A stretch of DNA of 64,000 bases from Bradyrhizobium sediminis (GTDB taxonomy: Bacteria > Pseudomonadota > Alphaproteobacteria > Rhizobiales > Xanthobacteraceae): the NCBI RefSeq assembly GCF_018736085.1, contig NZ_CP076134.1, positions 1,498,501 to 1,562,500 on the forward strand. Direction: 5' to 3'. Below are positions 46,295 through 53,365 of this stretch, in pieces (positions within the stretch are counted from its first letter, which is position 1; each line of letters opens with the position of its first letter). The position numbers were made by a program, and so were the translations under genes. Under the pieces are notes generated by a model that worked only from the letters and a program-made list of their open reading frames with translations, was not told where the DNA came from and did no database searches.

Positions 46295-46508
46295 AGGTGA
46301 AAAGCGCCCAGCCGACGCCATCGGCAACGCCGTCATGATCGCCAAGATCGCGACCGGCGAGATTGAGGACATCACCACCGATGACGGCAAGAACGCTGCC
46401 GCCGTGGCGCTGGGGCGCATGGGCGGCAAAGCGCGGGCTGCCGGGATGACGGCCAAGAAGAGGTCAGAGATCGCCAAGAAGGCCGCCGAGAAGCGCTGGA
46501 AACGCTAA
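46278..46508 (+). CDS. small basic protein, E2 cargo
   Basis: A 76-aa, Lys/Ala-rich protein (MPRGPKGEKRPADAIGNAVM onwards). It ends RSEIAKKAAEKRWKR, a tail that recurs in small proteins sometimes labelled RNA-binding or histone-like. The central part has GKNAAAVALGRMGGKARA. It could bind nucleic acid, but this is only composition. It overlaps the preceding Cys-pair gene, and its 3' end overlaps the convergent XRE-ImmA gene by 4 nt. Confidence 0.55.
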   Translation: MPRGPKGEKRPADAIGNAVMIAKIATGEIEDITTDDGKNAAAVALGRMGGKARAAGMTAKKRSEIAKKAAEKRWKR

Positions 46509-47710
46509 TTTGGTTTTCGCAGTGGGATGACATCTGCGCTGGTGCCAGTCCCGTCCCTTGTTTTCAGCTTCGGTTCAAACGGCACCACTGTAGCTGGGTC
46601 GGCAAAGTAATGCGGCTGCAAACAAGCAAGCTGTTCGACATCGTGTCCAGCCAAACAAATATCGGACAACAGAAGATCAGTTTTGGACCTGACTTTTGCC
46701 TGAACGATCATTTCAACAGAGCGCTTGAGTAGCCGGGGCTCCTCCACCGGAGTTTCGTTCGGCAAATCCAATGGCTCTCTCTTATGCCATCCTCGGGTTG
46801 CCCGATATTGCCAAAGCCGTTGCGCGGCGGCATCACTCAGCATTTCTAGCTGATGGGCGCGCTTAATCATCGCCCCGACGGATACCATCCACTTGGGCTT
46901 CAGCGCCAAAAGACCATCAAGCGATAGAGAGAAAATGTCTGCGGAGAATGAGCGATGCGGCAAAAGAAACGCGCTGGCGAGATACTTTGCTTGGTCTTCG
47001 ATCAGATGGAAGTTTTCGGCTAGCTCTGCCTCCGAAACACCCCTATGCAAAATCAAATGGCAAAGCTCGTGGGCAAGGTCCATCTGCCGCCTAAATGCCG
47101 TGTATTTATCGCCAGCCAGCAAAATGTAAGGCCGATGATCGGCGCGCGACCAATTGCCCTGACCGTCAATCTTGGTGGACCCTACCGAATCGACACCAAC
47201 AACCGTTCCGGCATTCTCAGCGACCAAGATGGCGTTCTTTATCGGAGCTTCGCCCAGGTTCCAATGCTTCCGCATTGCCTCAGCAAGCTTCTCTAAGTCT
47301 GCGTGTTCCAGCCGCTTGTAGTCGCCATCCGAAAGCAACTGCGGAAAACGAACTTCGGGAAAATCCAGTGTTCGCTGTAGCGTAAGAGAAATGTGCTGAA
47401 GCCAGCGAACCCTAGCCTTCTCCCTCGTCCGGATACGCGCAGTTGCGTTTGCCAGTGATCGGAAAAAAATTGCATCGTCGCCGTAGTCAGGCATAGGCAG
47501 CCGGAAGTAGCCGGTCGGAACTTCCATAAGCCCGGCCAATTGTTCAAGCGCTGCTGGCTCAGGTGCCTGCTCTCCACGCTCCCAATTAGAGATTGTCGAA
47601 TTCGATCGATTTAAAGATTTGGCAACGCCAGTTTGCGTCAATCCACGCGCCTCCCGAACCTCGGTCAGGCGCTCCTTGATGAAAAATTCCTTGGTGGTAG
47701 CTCGGCTCAT
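46505..47710 (-). CDS. XRE-family regulator fused to ImmA/IrrE metallopeptidase, E2 cargo
   Basis: A 401-aa two-domain protein. Residues about 10-64 form an XRE helix-turn-helix (LTQTGVAKSLNRSNSTISNWERG). The C-terminal part has the zinc protease motif H214-E-L-C-H218 in DLAHELCHLILHRG and a following EDQAKYLASAFLLP that supplies the next ligand region. ImmA/IrrE proteins cleave repressors in phage and ICE induction and in radiation response; fused XRE forms often sit in two-gene modules. The upstream gene (33 bp) is its partner. A ribosome site GGGCGGAGA precedes the ATG. Likely role: regulation of the element, or one half of a toxin-antitoxin-like pair. Confidence 0.85.
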   Translation of the reverse strand: MSRATTKEFFIKERLTEVREARGLTQTGVAKSLNRSNSTISNWERGEQAPEPAALEQLAGLMEVPTGYFRLPMPDYGDDAIFFRSLANATARIRTREKARVRWLQHISLTLQRTLDFPEVRFPQLLSDGDYKRLEHADLEKLAEAMRKHWNLGEAPIKNAILVAENAGTVVGVDSVGSTKIDGQGNWSRADHRPYILLAGDKYTAFRRQMDLAHELCHLILHRGVSEAELAENFHLIEDQAKYLASAFLLPHRSFSADIFSLSLDGLLALKPKWMVSVGAMIKRAHQLEMLSDAAAQRLWQYRATRGWHKREPLDLPNETPVEEPRLLKRSVEMIVQAKVRSKTDLLLSDICLAGHDVEQLACLQPHYFADPATVVPFEPKLKTRDGTGTSADVIPLRKPN

Positions 47711-47743
47711 TCTCCGCCCGCTCTTCTTGGTTGTTTTTAATTC

Positions 47744-48439
47744 TTAAGATGGCTCGTCTTCGCCAAAGCCTTTTTTGTCTCCGGGAATTTTGAATGTCGG
47801 CCAAGAAACATCGGGAACCGAATCTTCGCCAGCTCGCGAACCGGCACCGCGATCAACACGCTCCTGTAACATGGCGTGAAGTCGGTGCAGAGGTATCCAA
47901 GCAATCCAGCGATTGAGTGATGGCGTGGGAATAGCAAGCGCCAACTCGGCCGGTGACGAGGGGTCGCGCATCGCCGCCACCGTGATCAAGCACCCGAAGT
48001 AGGCTAAGTCAGTTACCGGTTTTGGCTTGTCGTCAAACAGGGTCGTCTGCGGATCAAGGGCACTGTTAGGTTGACTCAGTAGCTTCTTCGACATGGTCGC
48101 GCGCGGAAATGCCTTGGGTTTTTGAACCGTAGCGCTCACCAGCGCAAATCTGCCGACGCGCGCCACGGTAAAGACCCCGCCGGGCGGCTGCGTCTTAAGC
48201 GGAATTGCGCCAGCCCCGGCGCTTCTTGCGGCTTGGGCTAGAGCTGCTTCACCAAGATGGTACCGAAGCTGACCTCGGATTTGAGGGAGGTGGCCGTCCG
48301 ACGCCGCGCGCGCCTCTGCATCTCGGGCTGCATCTGCCCATGATGAATTCCGACGCTCGTCCCATGCCAGCATCATGTTGCGCGCTCGCTCAGCATTCCG
48401 GTCGGTAAGCAGGTCTAATGCGATCTCTTCTGGATCCAT
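47744..48439 (-). CDS. partner of the XRE-ImmA/IrrE protein, unknown function
   Basis: A 231-aa soluble protein starting MDPEEIALDLLTDRNAERAR (ATG 48439). The in-frame TTG/ATG further upstream (to 48571) lies in the divergent promoter region and is unlikely. The N-terminal helical part (to about 85) is followed by a beta-rich stretch (GGVFTVARVGRFALVSATVQ), a linker, and a segment with FGCLITVAAMRDP. I recognise no family. The 33-bp spacing to the XRE-ImmA gene indicates one operon. By analogy with other pairs it may be the protease target or a toxin; neither is shown. Confidence 0.6.
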   Translation of the reverse strand: MDPEEIALDLLTDRNAERARNMMLAWDERRNSSWADAARDAEARAASDGHLPQIRGQLRYHLGEAALAQAARSAGAGAIPLKTQPPGGVFTVARVGRFALVSATVQKPKAFPRATMSKKLLSQPNSALDPQTTLFDDKPKPVTDLAYFGCLITVAAMRDPSSPAELALAIPTPSLNRWIAWIPLHRLHAMLQERVDRGAGSRAGEDSVPDVSWPTFKIPGDKKGFGEDEPS

Positions 48440-48516
48440 CCTAAGCCCCAAAAATTGACCTTTCGTTAAGATGAAAAATGGAGCAAAATCTTTCGGATTG
48501 CAAGGGCTGATTTGGC

Positions 48517-48545
48517 TGAAAATAGTGCTTGGCGCTAAGTATAAA
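48517..48545 (+). promoter_or_regulatory. putative transposase promoter with CGCTAAG half-site
   Basis: TGAAAA (48517-48522), 17-nt spacer, TATAAA (48540-48545), 19 nt before the transposase ATG. CGCTAAG, the half-site found in the divergent operator at 45984-45990, occupies the seven bases just before the -10. Confidence 0.4.
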
Positions 48546-48563
48546 AGTTCAGATAGTCGGGGC

Positions 48564-49445
48564 ATGAACAAGTTGCCCCTAGAAACCCGCGTTCAAATCC
48601 TCTCCATGCTCTGCGAGGGGTCATCCATGCGTTCGGTCTCCCGAGTGACTGGCGTTTCGATCAACACGGTTTCCAAGCTGCTAATCGATGCTGGCAACGC
48701 CTGCGCCGCCTTCCACGATTTGACGGTCCGCAACGTCCCCTCCAAGGCAGTCCAGTGCGATGAAATTTGGTCGTTCAGCTACGCCAAGCAAAAGAACGTC
48801 AAGTTCGCCAAGGCTGCCCCTGAGGCCGCTGGCGACGTGTGGACGTGGACGGCGCTTGATGCCGACTCCAAGCTGATCGTTTCCTGGCACGTTGGCGACC
48901 GCAGCCAGCACACCGGCATTTCGTTCATGGGCGATTTGAAGGCCCGCCTTGCCAACCGCGTCCAACTCACCACGGACGGCCACAAGGCTTACCTCAAGGC
49001 CGTGGCGGTCGTGGACTTCGACGCGGACTACGCGATGCTGAACAAGATATTCGCGACGGACTACGCTGGCGCGGGCCGCTACAGCCCGCCCAAGTGCATC
49101 GGTGCGGTGAAGCAAACCATCATGGGCAACCCGGACCCGGACCTTGTAAACACGTCCTTTGCCGAGCGCCAGAACCTCACCATGCGCATGTCAATGCGCC
49201 GGTTCACCCGTCTGACGAATGCGTTCTCCAAGAAATTCGAGAACCATTGTCACGCGCTGGCGCTCTATTTCGTGTTCTACAATTTCTGCCGGGTCCACAA
49301 GACGCTTGGCGCAACGCCCGCGATGGCTGCGGGACTTGTGGATAAGGTTCTGAAAATGGCGGACGTGGTTGGCATGATCGACGCGCGGGAAACCGTTGCG
49401 GTTCGTGGACCTTACAAGAAAAAGACCGCTGAAATTTCAAACTGA
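48564..49445 (+). CDS. IS1-like DDE transposase of element E2
   Basis: A 293-aa transposase. The N-terminal helix-turn-helix (MLCEGSSMRSVSRVTGVSIN, about 15-40) precedes a DDE catalytic domain: D66 in QCDEIWSFSYAKQKN, D138 in LTTDGHKAYL and Glu in TSFAERQNLTMRM, followed by MRRFTRLTNAFSKKFENH. This group is usually filed with IS1 in databases; I place it by recollection. The ATG at 48564 fits homologues better than the open frame from 48471. Its last residues (ISN) and stop lie within the right terminal repeat. The gene appears intact. Confidence 0.85.
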   Translation: MNKLPLETRVQILSMLCEGSSMRSVSRVTGVSINTVSKLLIDAGNACAAFHDLTVRNVPSKAVQCDEIWSFSYAKQKNVKFAKAAPEAAGDVWTWTALDADSKLIVSWHVGDRSQHTGISFMGDLKARLANRVQLTTDGHKAYLKAVAVVDFDADYAMLNKIFATDYAGAGRYSPPKCIGAVKQTIMGNPDPDLVNTSFAERQNLTMRMSMRRFTRLTNAFSKKFENHCHALALYFVFYNFCRVHKTLGATPAMAAGLVDKVLKMADVVGMIDARETVAVRGPYKKKTAEISN

Positions 49446-49459
49446 GACACTACCCGATT

Positions 49460-49530
49460 TGCACAGCCGATGCACCGGCCACTCCACAGGGCCATCAACA
49501 GCTTTTCCACAGCTTACCCACGGGCTTTTC
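49460..49530. repeat. 71-bp direct repeat, copy B, with DnaA-box-like 9-mer
   Basis: Partner of 45498-45568 (51 of 71 positions identical, no gaps). It contains GCTTTTCCACAGC and ACGGGCTTTTC. It starts 6 bp beyond the right end of E2. Confidence 0.6.
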
Positions 49531-49542
49531 CCCATCAGCCAT

Positions 49543-49926
49543 TCACCGCGCGACAGCCTGGACCGTCACCTGATGCTGGCGGACGGGGGTTGCTTCCCAG
49601 GACCTCTGGTAGACGAAGGTGACGCTCGCGCTGCCGGCGCTGGTGGCCGCGATGCTCCAGCGATGAATGCCGGGTGCGCCGAGCAGGCGCTTGCCGTCCG
49701 CATTTTGCAAGAATCCGCGGTCGTTGATGCGCAGGATCGAGGCGTTGACGCCCGCCTTGGCATCGATCGTCCACTGGTATCCGGTCGACGGATTCTCCTC
49801 GAGCTCGATGGCGGCTTCCTGACCGACCGCCAGCTGGAGCGTCTGGTCGGCGGCATATGCTTCAGTACCTGCCGCCGTCAGTATCGCTGCGGCCAGCAAC
49901 AGGCATGCTAGTGGGGCACGCATCAT
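49543..49926 (-). CDS. I42-family (chagasin-like) protease inhibitor, secreted
   Basis: A 127-aa protein with a clear Sec signal peptide (APLACLLLAAAILTAAGTEA, cleaved near AYA-ADQ). The mature part is one chagasin-fold domain with the three inhibitory loops: NPSTGYQW, the G-rich GAPGIHRW and YQRSWE. Members block papain-type cysteine proteases. ATG 49926 follows GGGAGCAGACG. The start (ATGATG) overlaps the stop of the upstream FAD-oxidoreductase gene by 4 nt, so the two are an operon. Confidence 0.85.
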   Translation of the reverse strand: MMRAPLACLLLAAAILTAAGTEAYAADQTLQLAVGQEAAIELEENPSTGYQWTIDAKAGVNASILRINDRGFLQNADGKRLLGAPGIHRWSIAATSAGSASVTFVYQRSWEATPVRQHQVTVQAVAR

Positions 49927-51545
49927 CGTCTGCTCCCGTTCGTCTGCGCGAACAGCGCCCGGTGATCCCCGAGGATCACCCGTGCGGCGTTGTGGCCGGG
50001 GGCGCCGGTGACGCCGCCGCCGGGATGGGCGCCGCTGCCGCAATGGTAGAGGCCCTTCAGCGGCCCGCGATAGTCGGCATGGCCGAGCATCGGCCGCGCC
50101 GAGAACAATTGATTGAGCGTCAGCGCGCCATGAAAAATGTCGCCGCCGAGCAGCCCGAACTGGCGCTCCAGATCGAGCGGCGACAGCATCTGCCGTCCGA
50201 TCACGCTTGCGGCAAAACCCGGCGCGTATTTGTCGACCGTTGCGATCATGAGGTCGGCGACCTCCTCGCGATGGTCGTCCCACGACTTGCCGCCGGGCAA
50301 TTCCGGCGCGACGTGCTGGCAGAACAGGCTGGCGACATGCTGGCCGGGCGGGCACAGCGTGTCGTCCAAGGTCGAGGGGATCAGGACCTCGACCACCGGC
50401 TCGCGGCTCCAGCCATGTGCGCGGGCGTCCTGCCAGGCGCGATCCATATAGCCGAGGCTGGGGGCGAGGATGATGCCGGCCGTTAGGTGATCGCCTTCGC
50501 CCGGCAGCGCGGTGAACGAGGGCAGCGCATTGAGCGCGACGTTGATCCGGAAGGTGCCGGAGCCGTTGCGCCAGTGCTGAATGCGGTTGAGAAACGCCGC
50601 CGGTAGCGCGTCTGCCGGAACGAGGCGCGTGTACAGCAGCTTCGGATTGACGCCGGAGGCGACGTATTTCGCGCGGATGGTCTCGCCATTGTCGAGGATC
50701 ACGCCGATCGCGCGGTCGCGCTCGACGATCACCTCGCGCACGCCGGCCTCGGTTTCGATCCCGGCGCCATGGCCGCGCGCCGCCTTCGCCATCGCCTGCG
50801 TGATCGCGCCCATGCCGCCGATGGCGTGGCCCCAGACGCCCTTCTTGCCGTTCACCTCGCCGAAGGCGTGGTGCAGCATCACATAGGCCGAACCCGCCGC
50901 GTAGGGGCTGGCGTAATTGCCGACGATGGCGTCGAAGCCGTAGAGCGCCTTGACCAGGTCGTTCTCGAAGGCGTCGTCCAGCATGTCGCCGGCCGAGCGC
51001 GTGAACAGGTCGAGCAGGGAGCGCTGCTGCTCCAGTGAAAGCCGGCGCAGGATGTTGGCGGTGCCCAGCGCATTGAAGGCCTCGCGGATTGCCCCGATGC
51101 CGAATCCCTCGACGAGGTTCGGCGGCGCGCGCAACACGAAGGCGCGCAGCACGTCGGCAATGGTTTCGAGTTCGCGGTTGAACGCATCGATGCGCCCGGC
51201 GTCACGCTCGCTGAGTTTTGCCACGGACGCGTGGGTGCGGCCCTCGCCGGTCAGCAGATAGCTGCCGTCGGGGGCGGGCAGGAAATTCTGCGCGCGGCGT
51301 TCGACGATCCGCAGGCCGTGATCGGCCAGTTTCAGGTCCGAGATGATCTGCGGGTTGAGCAGGCTGACGGTGTAGGCCGCGACCGAATTGCGGAACCCCG
51401 GATGGAATTCCTCCGTCACCGCAGCGCCGCCGACCACCTTGCGGCGTTCGACGACCTTCACCCGCAAGCCGGCCATCGCCAGATAGGCGGCGCAGGTGAG
51501 GCCGTTATGTCCAGCCCCGATGATGACGACGTCGGTTTCGTTCAT
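49923..51545 (-). CDS. FAD-dependent oxidoreductase (phytoene-desaturase-like)
   Basis: A 540-aa flavoprotein. The N-terminal dinucleotide fold is DVVIIGAGHNGLTCAAYLA, followed by the second FAD motif in VVERRKVVGGAAVTEEFHPG and a C-terminal FAD contact in GLYHCGSGAHPGGGVTGAPG. This type is related to carotenoid desaturases and PYROXD2-like oxidoreductases. The substrate is not predictable. ATG 51545 is chosen over the longer frame, which runs into a palindromic repeat. It is co-transcribed with the I42 inhibitor gene. Confidence 0.88.
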   Translation of the reverse strand: MNETDVVIIGAGHNGLTCAAYLAMAGLRVKVVERRKVVGGAAVTEEFHPGFRNSVAAYTVSLLNPQIISDLKLADHGLRIVERRAQNFLPAPDGSYLLTGEGRTHASVAKLSERDAGRIDAFNRELETIADVLRAFVLRAPPNLVEGFGIGAIREAFNALGTANILRRLSLEQQRSLLDLFTRSAGDMLDDAFENDLVKALYGFDAIVGNYASPYAAGSAYVMLHHAFGEVNGKKGVWGHAIGGMGAITQAMAKAARGHGAGIETEAGVREVIVERDRAIGVILDNGETIRAKYVASGVNPKLLYTRLVPADALPAAFLNRIQHWRNGSGTFRINVALNALPSFTALPGEGDHLTAGIILAPSLGYMDRAWQDARAHGWSREPVVEVLIPSTLDDTLCPPGQHVASLFCQHVAPELPGGKSWDDHREEVADLMIATVDKYAPGFAASVIGRQMLSPLDLERQFGLLGGDIFHGALTLNQLFSARPMLGHADYRGPLKGLYHCGSGAHPGGGVTGAPGHNAARVILGDHRALFAQTNGSRR

Positions 51546-51570
51546 GTCCGCTTCAGGAATTATCTGCCTT

Positions 51571-51650
51571 GTCATTCCGGGGCGATGCGAAGCATCGAAC
51601 CCGGAATCTCGGGATTCCGGGTCTGGTCCTTCGGACCATCCCGGAATGAC
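51571..51650. repeat. Intergenic palindromic repeat, short form
   Basis: GTCATTCCGGGGCGATGCGA ... ATCCCGGAATGAC copy 25 bp upstream of the FAD-oxidoreductase start. The core reads GGAATCTCGGGATTCC, one base different from the usual GGAATCTCGAGATTCC. Confidence 0.9.
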
Positions 51651-51692
51651 GTTTCCAATCATTAGCGAAGATGTGAATGTCAGCACAGCGCC

Positions 51693-51709
51693 AAATAGGT
51701 TCCTGCGTC
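51693..51709. repeat. 17-bp target duplication, left copy
   Basis: AAATAGGTTCCTGCGTC, identical to 53248-53264, directly bordering the IS1202/ISNCY-type element. Confidence 0.85.
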
Positions 51710-53247
51710 TGTCCGTAGCGGGTGAAGTTGTCGTATTTTTGTAGCTCGTGATCTGTCGCCTTCGTTATTGAGTTTCGGAGGAGCCGGAAGGCGTGGACGG
51801 TTCCGCCGGTTTGGTCATGCCATGGATATTGGTGGCAGGTTAGCCCCTCGGGTTGGTTTCTTTGTTTGACTTGAAGCCCGTTTCTCCGCCCCGACCCGCG
51901 CTATCTCGACGGCGGCGCGCGCAGGAGCGGTCAAGGACGCGCACTTGCGCGCCCGTAAGGGCTTGTCCTTGACGGCTCCGAGCACGCTGCCAGGCTGAGG
52001 CGCGTCGGGGCTGATCTGCTGTCCATCGGCGGCAAACCTCGCCAATCGGTGCGGGCCAAGGAACACGCCCACGGTGCCATCGGGATACCCGTGAACCCGC
52101 ACCACGGCCTTGACGAAGTGGGGCCTGAGCCGGCTCTCCGGCAACTGCAGCCGCCGGCCGCTCCATGCGATCGTGTTGTCGTTGGCGACGGTTCGCTCTT
52201 CGATCACGCACAGCGCTTCGCGCCAGGCCTCGTGCCGGTCGGCTACGAACGCCGTGCCTTGCTGTTCGGCCACGATCGCAAACGCCGCATTATGCTCGGC
52301 GATGTAATGCGCCTTCAACCACGCATTGGCGGCCTCGACCGTCCTGATCCCGGCGAGCCGCAGATCCTTCGGCAGCCGGCCCTGCAGCGTGCCGAACACC
52401 CGCTCTGAACGCCCGCGCGCCTGCGGCGAATAGGCCGCGATATGCTCGATCCCAAGATGCGATAAAGCCCGTCCCACCTGGGTTTGTTGCGTCTTCGAGA
52501 CCTTCGCGCCGGCCTTCGGGGTGTAGAAGTAATGGCTGCCGCGATCGGTGTAGAGCGCGCAGAACAGACCACGCTCGCCAATCACCTCGCCCAAGGCCCG
52601 GAACGTCGACGCCGTCCCTTCTTCCTCGACCAGCAGCATCGAGTAGATCTCGCTCGTCGCATCGTCCATCGTGACGATCAGGTCCATCGCCGGCAGACCT
52701 TCGATCCAGACGTGGCGCGACCCGTCCTGGTGAAGCAGCATGCCCCGAAGCGGCCGGCGCGGACGCTTCTTGCGGTGCGCCGAACGCTTCGGCGCCTTCT
52801 GCACCAAGCCCGCAGCATGCAAGGCCAGCTTCGTCACCGTGTAGCCCAGCACATAGCCATGTCGCTTTTGCAGCTGCTCGTGGAAGTGCTTCACCGTGAA
52901 ATCGGCGTACTTGTCCCGGAACAGCCCCAGCATCCGCTCCAGCTCTTCCTCCGGCGCACGCCTCGGTGATCGCCGGCCCATGCGCCGGTCGACCAGCCCG
53001 TCATCGCCCTCCGCCTCAAAGCGTTCCGCCCAACGTTGGAACGTCCGCACGTTGATCCCCAGAAGCTCAGACGCCGCCTCCTGCGTCAGCTCCTTCGCCT
53101 CAGTCCGATCCAGCAAACTCGAAAACCGCATCCGTCGTACACCCTCGTGAATGGATGCCGTGCCCATCGTGCCCCCTTTGTTCCGGGGCACCAAAAACAC
53201 GACACTTCACGAGCTACAAACAGGCGACAGATCACGAGCTACTGACA
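51710..53247. mobile_element. IS1202/ISNCY-type insertion sequence, 1,538 bp
   Basis: Bounded by TGTCCGTAGCGGGTGAAGTT at the left and, on the other strand, TGTCAGTAGCTCGTGATCTG at the right. A perfect 17-bp direct repeat lies immediately outside. Each end holds two tandem GTAGC-(T/G)(C/G)GTGA-type motifs, including a perfect 20-bp inverted match (GTAGCTCGTGATCTGTCGCC at 51741-51760 and its complement at 53223-53242). It encodes one full-length transposase on the minus strand, so it is likely intact. It separates the FAD-oxidoreductase operon from the polyamine-synthase-like gene. Confidence 0.85.
51815..53167 (-). CDS. ISNCY/IS1202-family transposase
   Basis: A 450-aa DDE transposase. The N-terminus holds a helix-turn-helix (TQEAASELLGINVRTFQRWA) and a second winged region. 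The catalytic core (about 150-330) shows D in LIVTMDDATSE, D in YTDRGSHYF and E in RSERVFGTLQ. The C-terminus is basic. ATG 53167 has AAAGGGGGCACG upstream; an in-frame start at 53200 adds 11 residues. No frameshift or stop, so it is probably active. Family assignment is by recognition. Confidence 0.9.
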   Translation of the reverse strand: MGTASIHEGVRRMRFSSLLDRTEAKELTQEAASELLGINVRTFQRWAERFEAEGDDGLVDRRMGRRSPRRAPEEELERMLGLFRDKYADFTVKHFHEQLQKRHGYVLGYTVTKLALHAAGLVQKAPKRSAHRKKRPRRPLRGMLLHQDGSRHVWIEGLPAMDLIVTMDDATSEIYSMLLVEEEGTASTFRALGEVIGERGLFCALYTDRGSHYFYTPKAGAKVSKTQQTQVGRALSHLGIEHIAAYSPQARGRSERVFGTLQGRLPKDLRLAGIRTVEAANAWLKAHYIAEHNAAFAIVAEQQGTAFVADRHEAWREALCVIEERTVANDNTIAWSGRRLQLPESRLRPHFVKAVVRVHGYPDGTVGVFLGPHRLARFAADGQQISPDAPQPGSVLGAVKDKPLRARKCASLTAPARAAVEIARVGAEKRASSQTKKPTRGANLPPISMA

Positions 53248-53264
53248 AAATAGGTTCCTGCGTC
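53248..53264. repeat. 17-bp target duplication, right copy
   Basis: AAATAGGTTCCTGCGTC, perfect match to 51693-51709. Rejoining the flanks restores a continuous sequence between the FAD-oxidoreductase operon and the polyamine-synthase-like gene. Confidence 0.85.
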
Positions 53265-53365
53265 CTGCATTGCTCGCGATCTTGCCGTATGCTCTATCCG
53301 ACCCATCCGGCACCCCTGCCGGATTTCCGCCTCCGGCTTTCAGCCGGGTTCAAGCCGGAGCTTTC

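Larger units (their letters stand above)
45581..49454. mobile_element. cargo-carrying IS1-like element E2
   Basis: A 3,874-bp unit with perfect 22-bp terminal inverted repeats (GGTAGTGTCTCAGTTTGAAA-TT at 45581-45602 and its complement at 49433-49454). It carries one transposase gene at the right end and five other genes: membrane protein, Cys-pair protein, small basic protein, XRE-ImmA/IrrE regulator and a partner protein. The interior is visibly more AT-rich than the chromosome. No intact target duplication is seen (8 bp left GGCTATCC, right CGATTTGC), so it may be an old or rearranged insertion. Confidence 0.75.

Noticed and set aside
46505-48439. calling the XRE-ImmA pair a proven toxin-antitoxin or anti-phage system
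   Set aside because: Architecture fits, but the partner has no recognisable toxin fold and no functional evidence can be seen in sequence.
45581-49454. 8-9 bp target duplication around E2
   Set aside because: The 8 bp on the left (GGCTATCC) and right (CGATTTGC) do not match; the same holds for E1 and for the two units taken together.
45438-49530. chromosomal replication origin
   Set aside because: DnaA-box-like 9-mers are few and imperfect, and no dnaA, hemE, parAB or AT-rich unwinding stretch is near.
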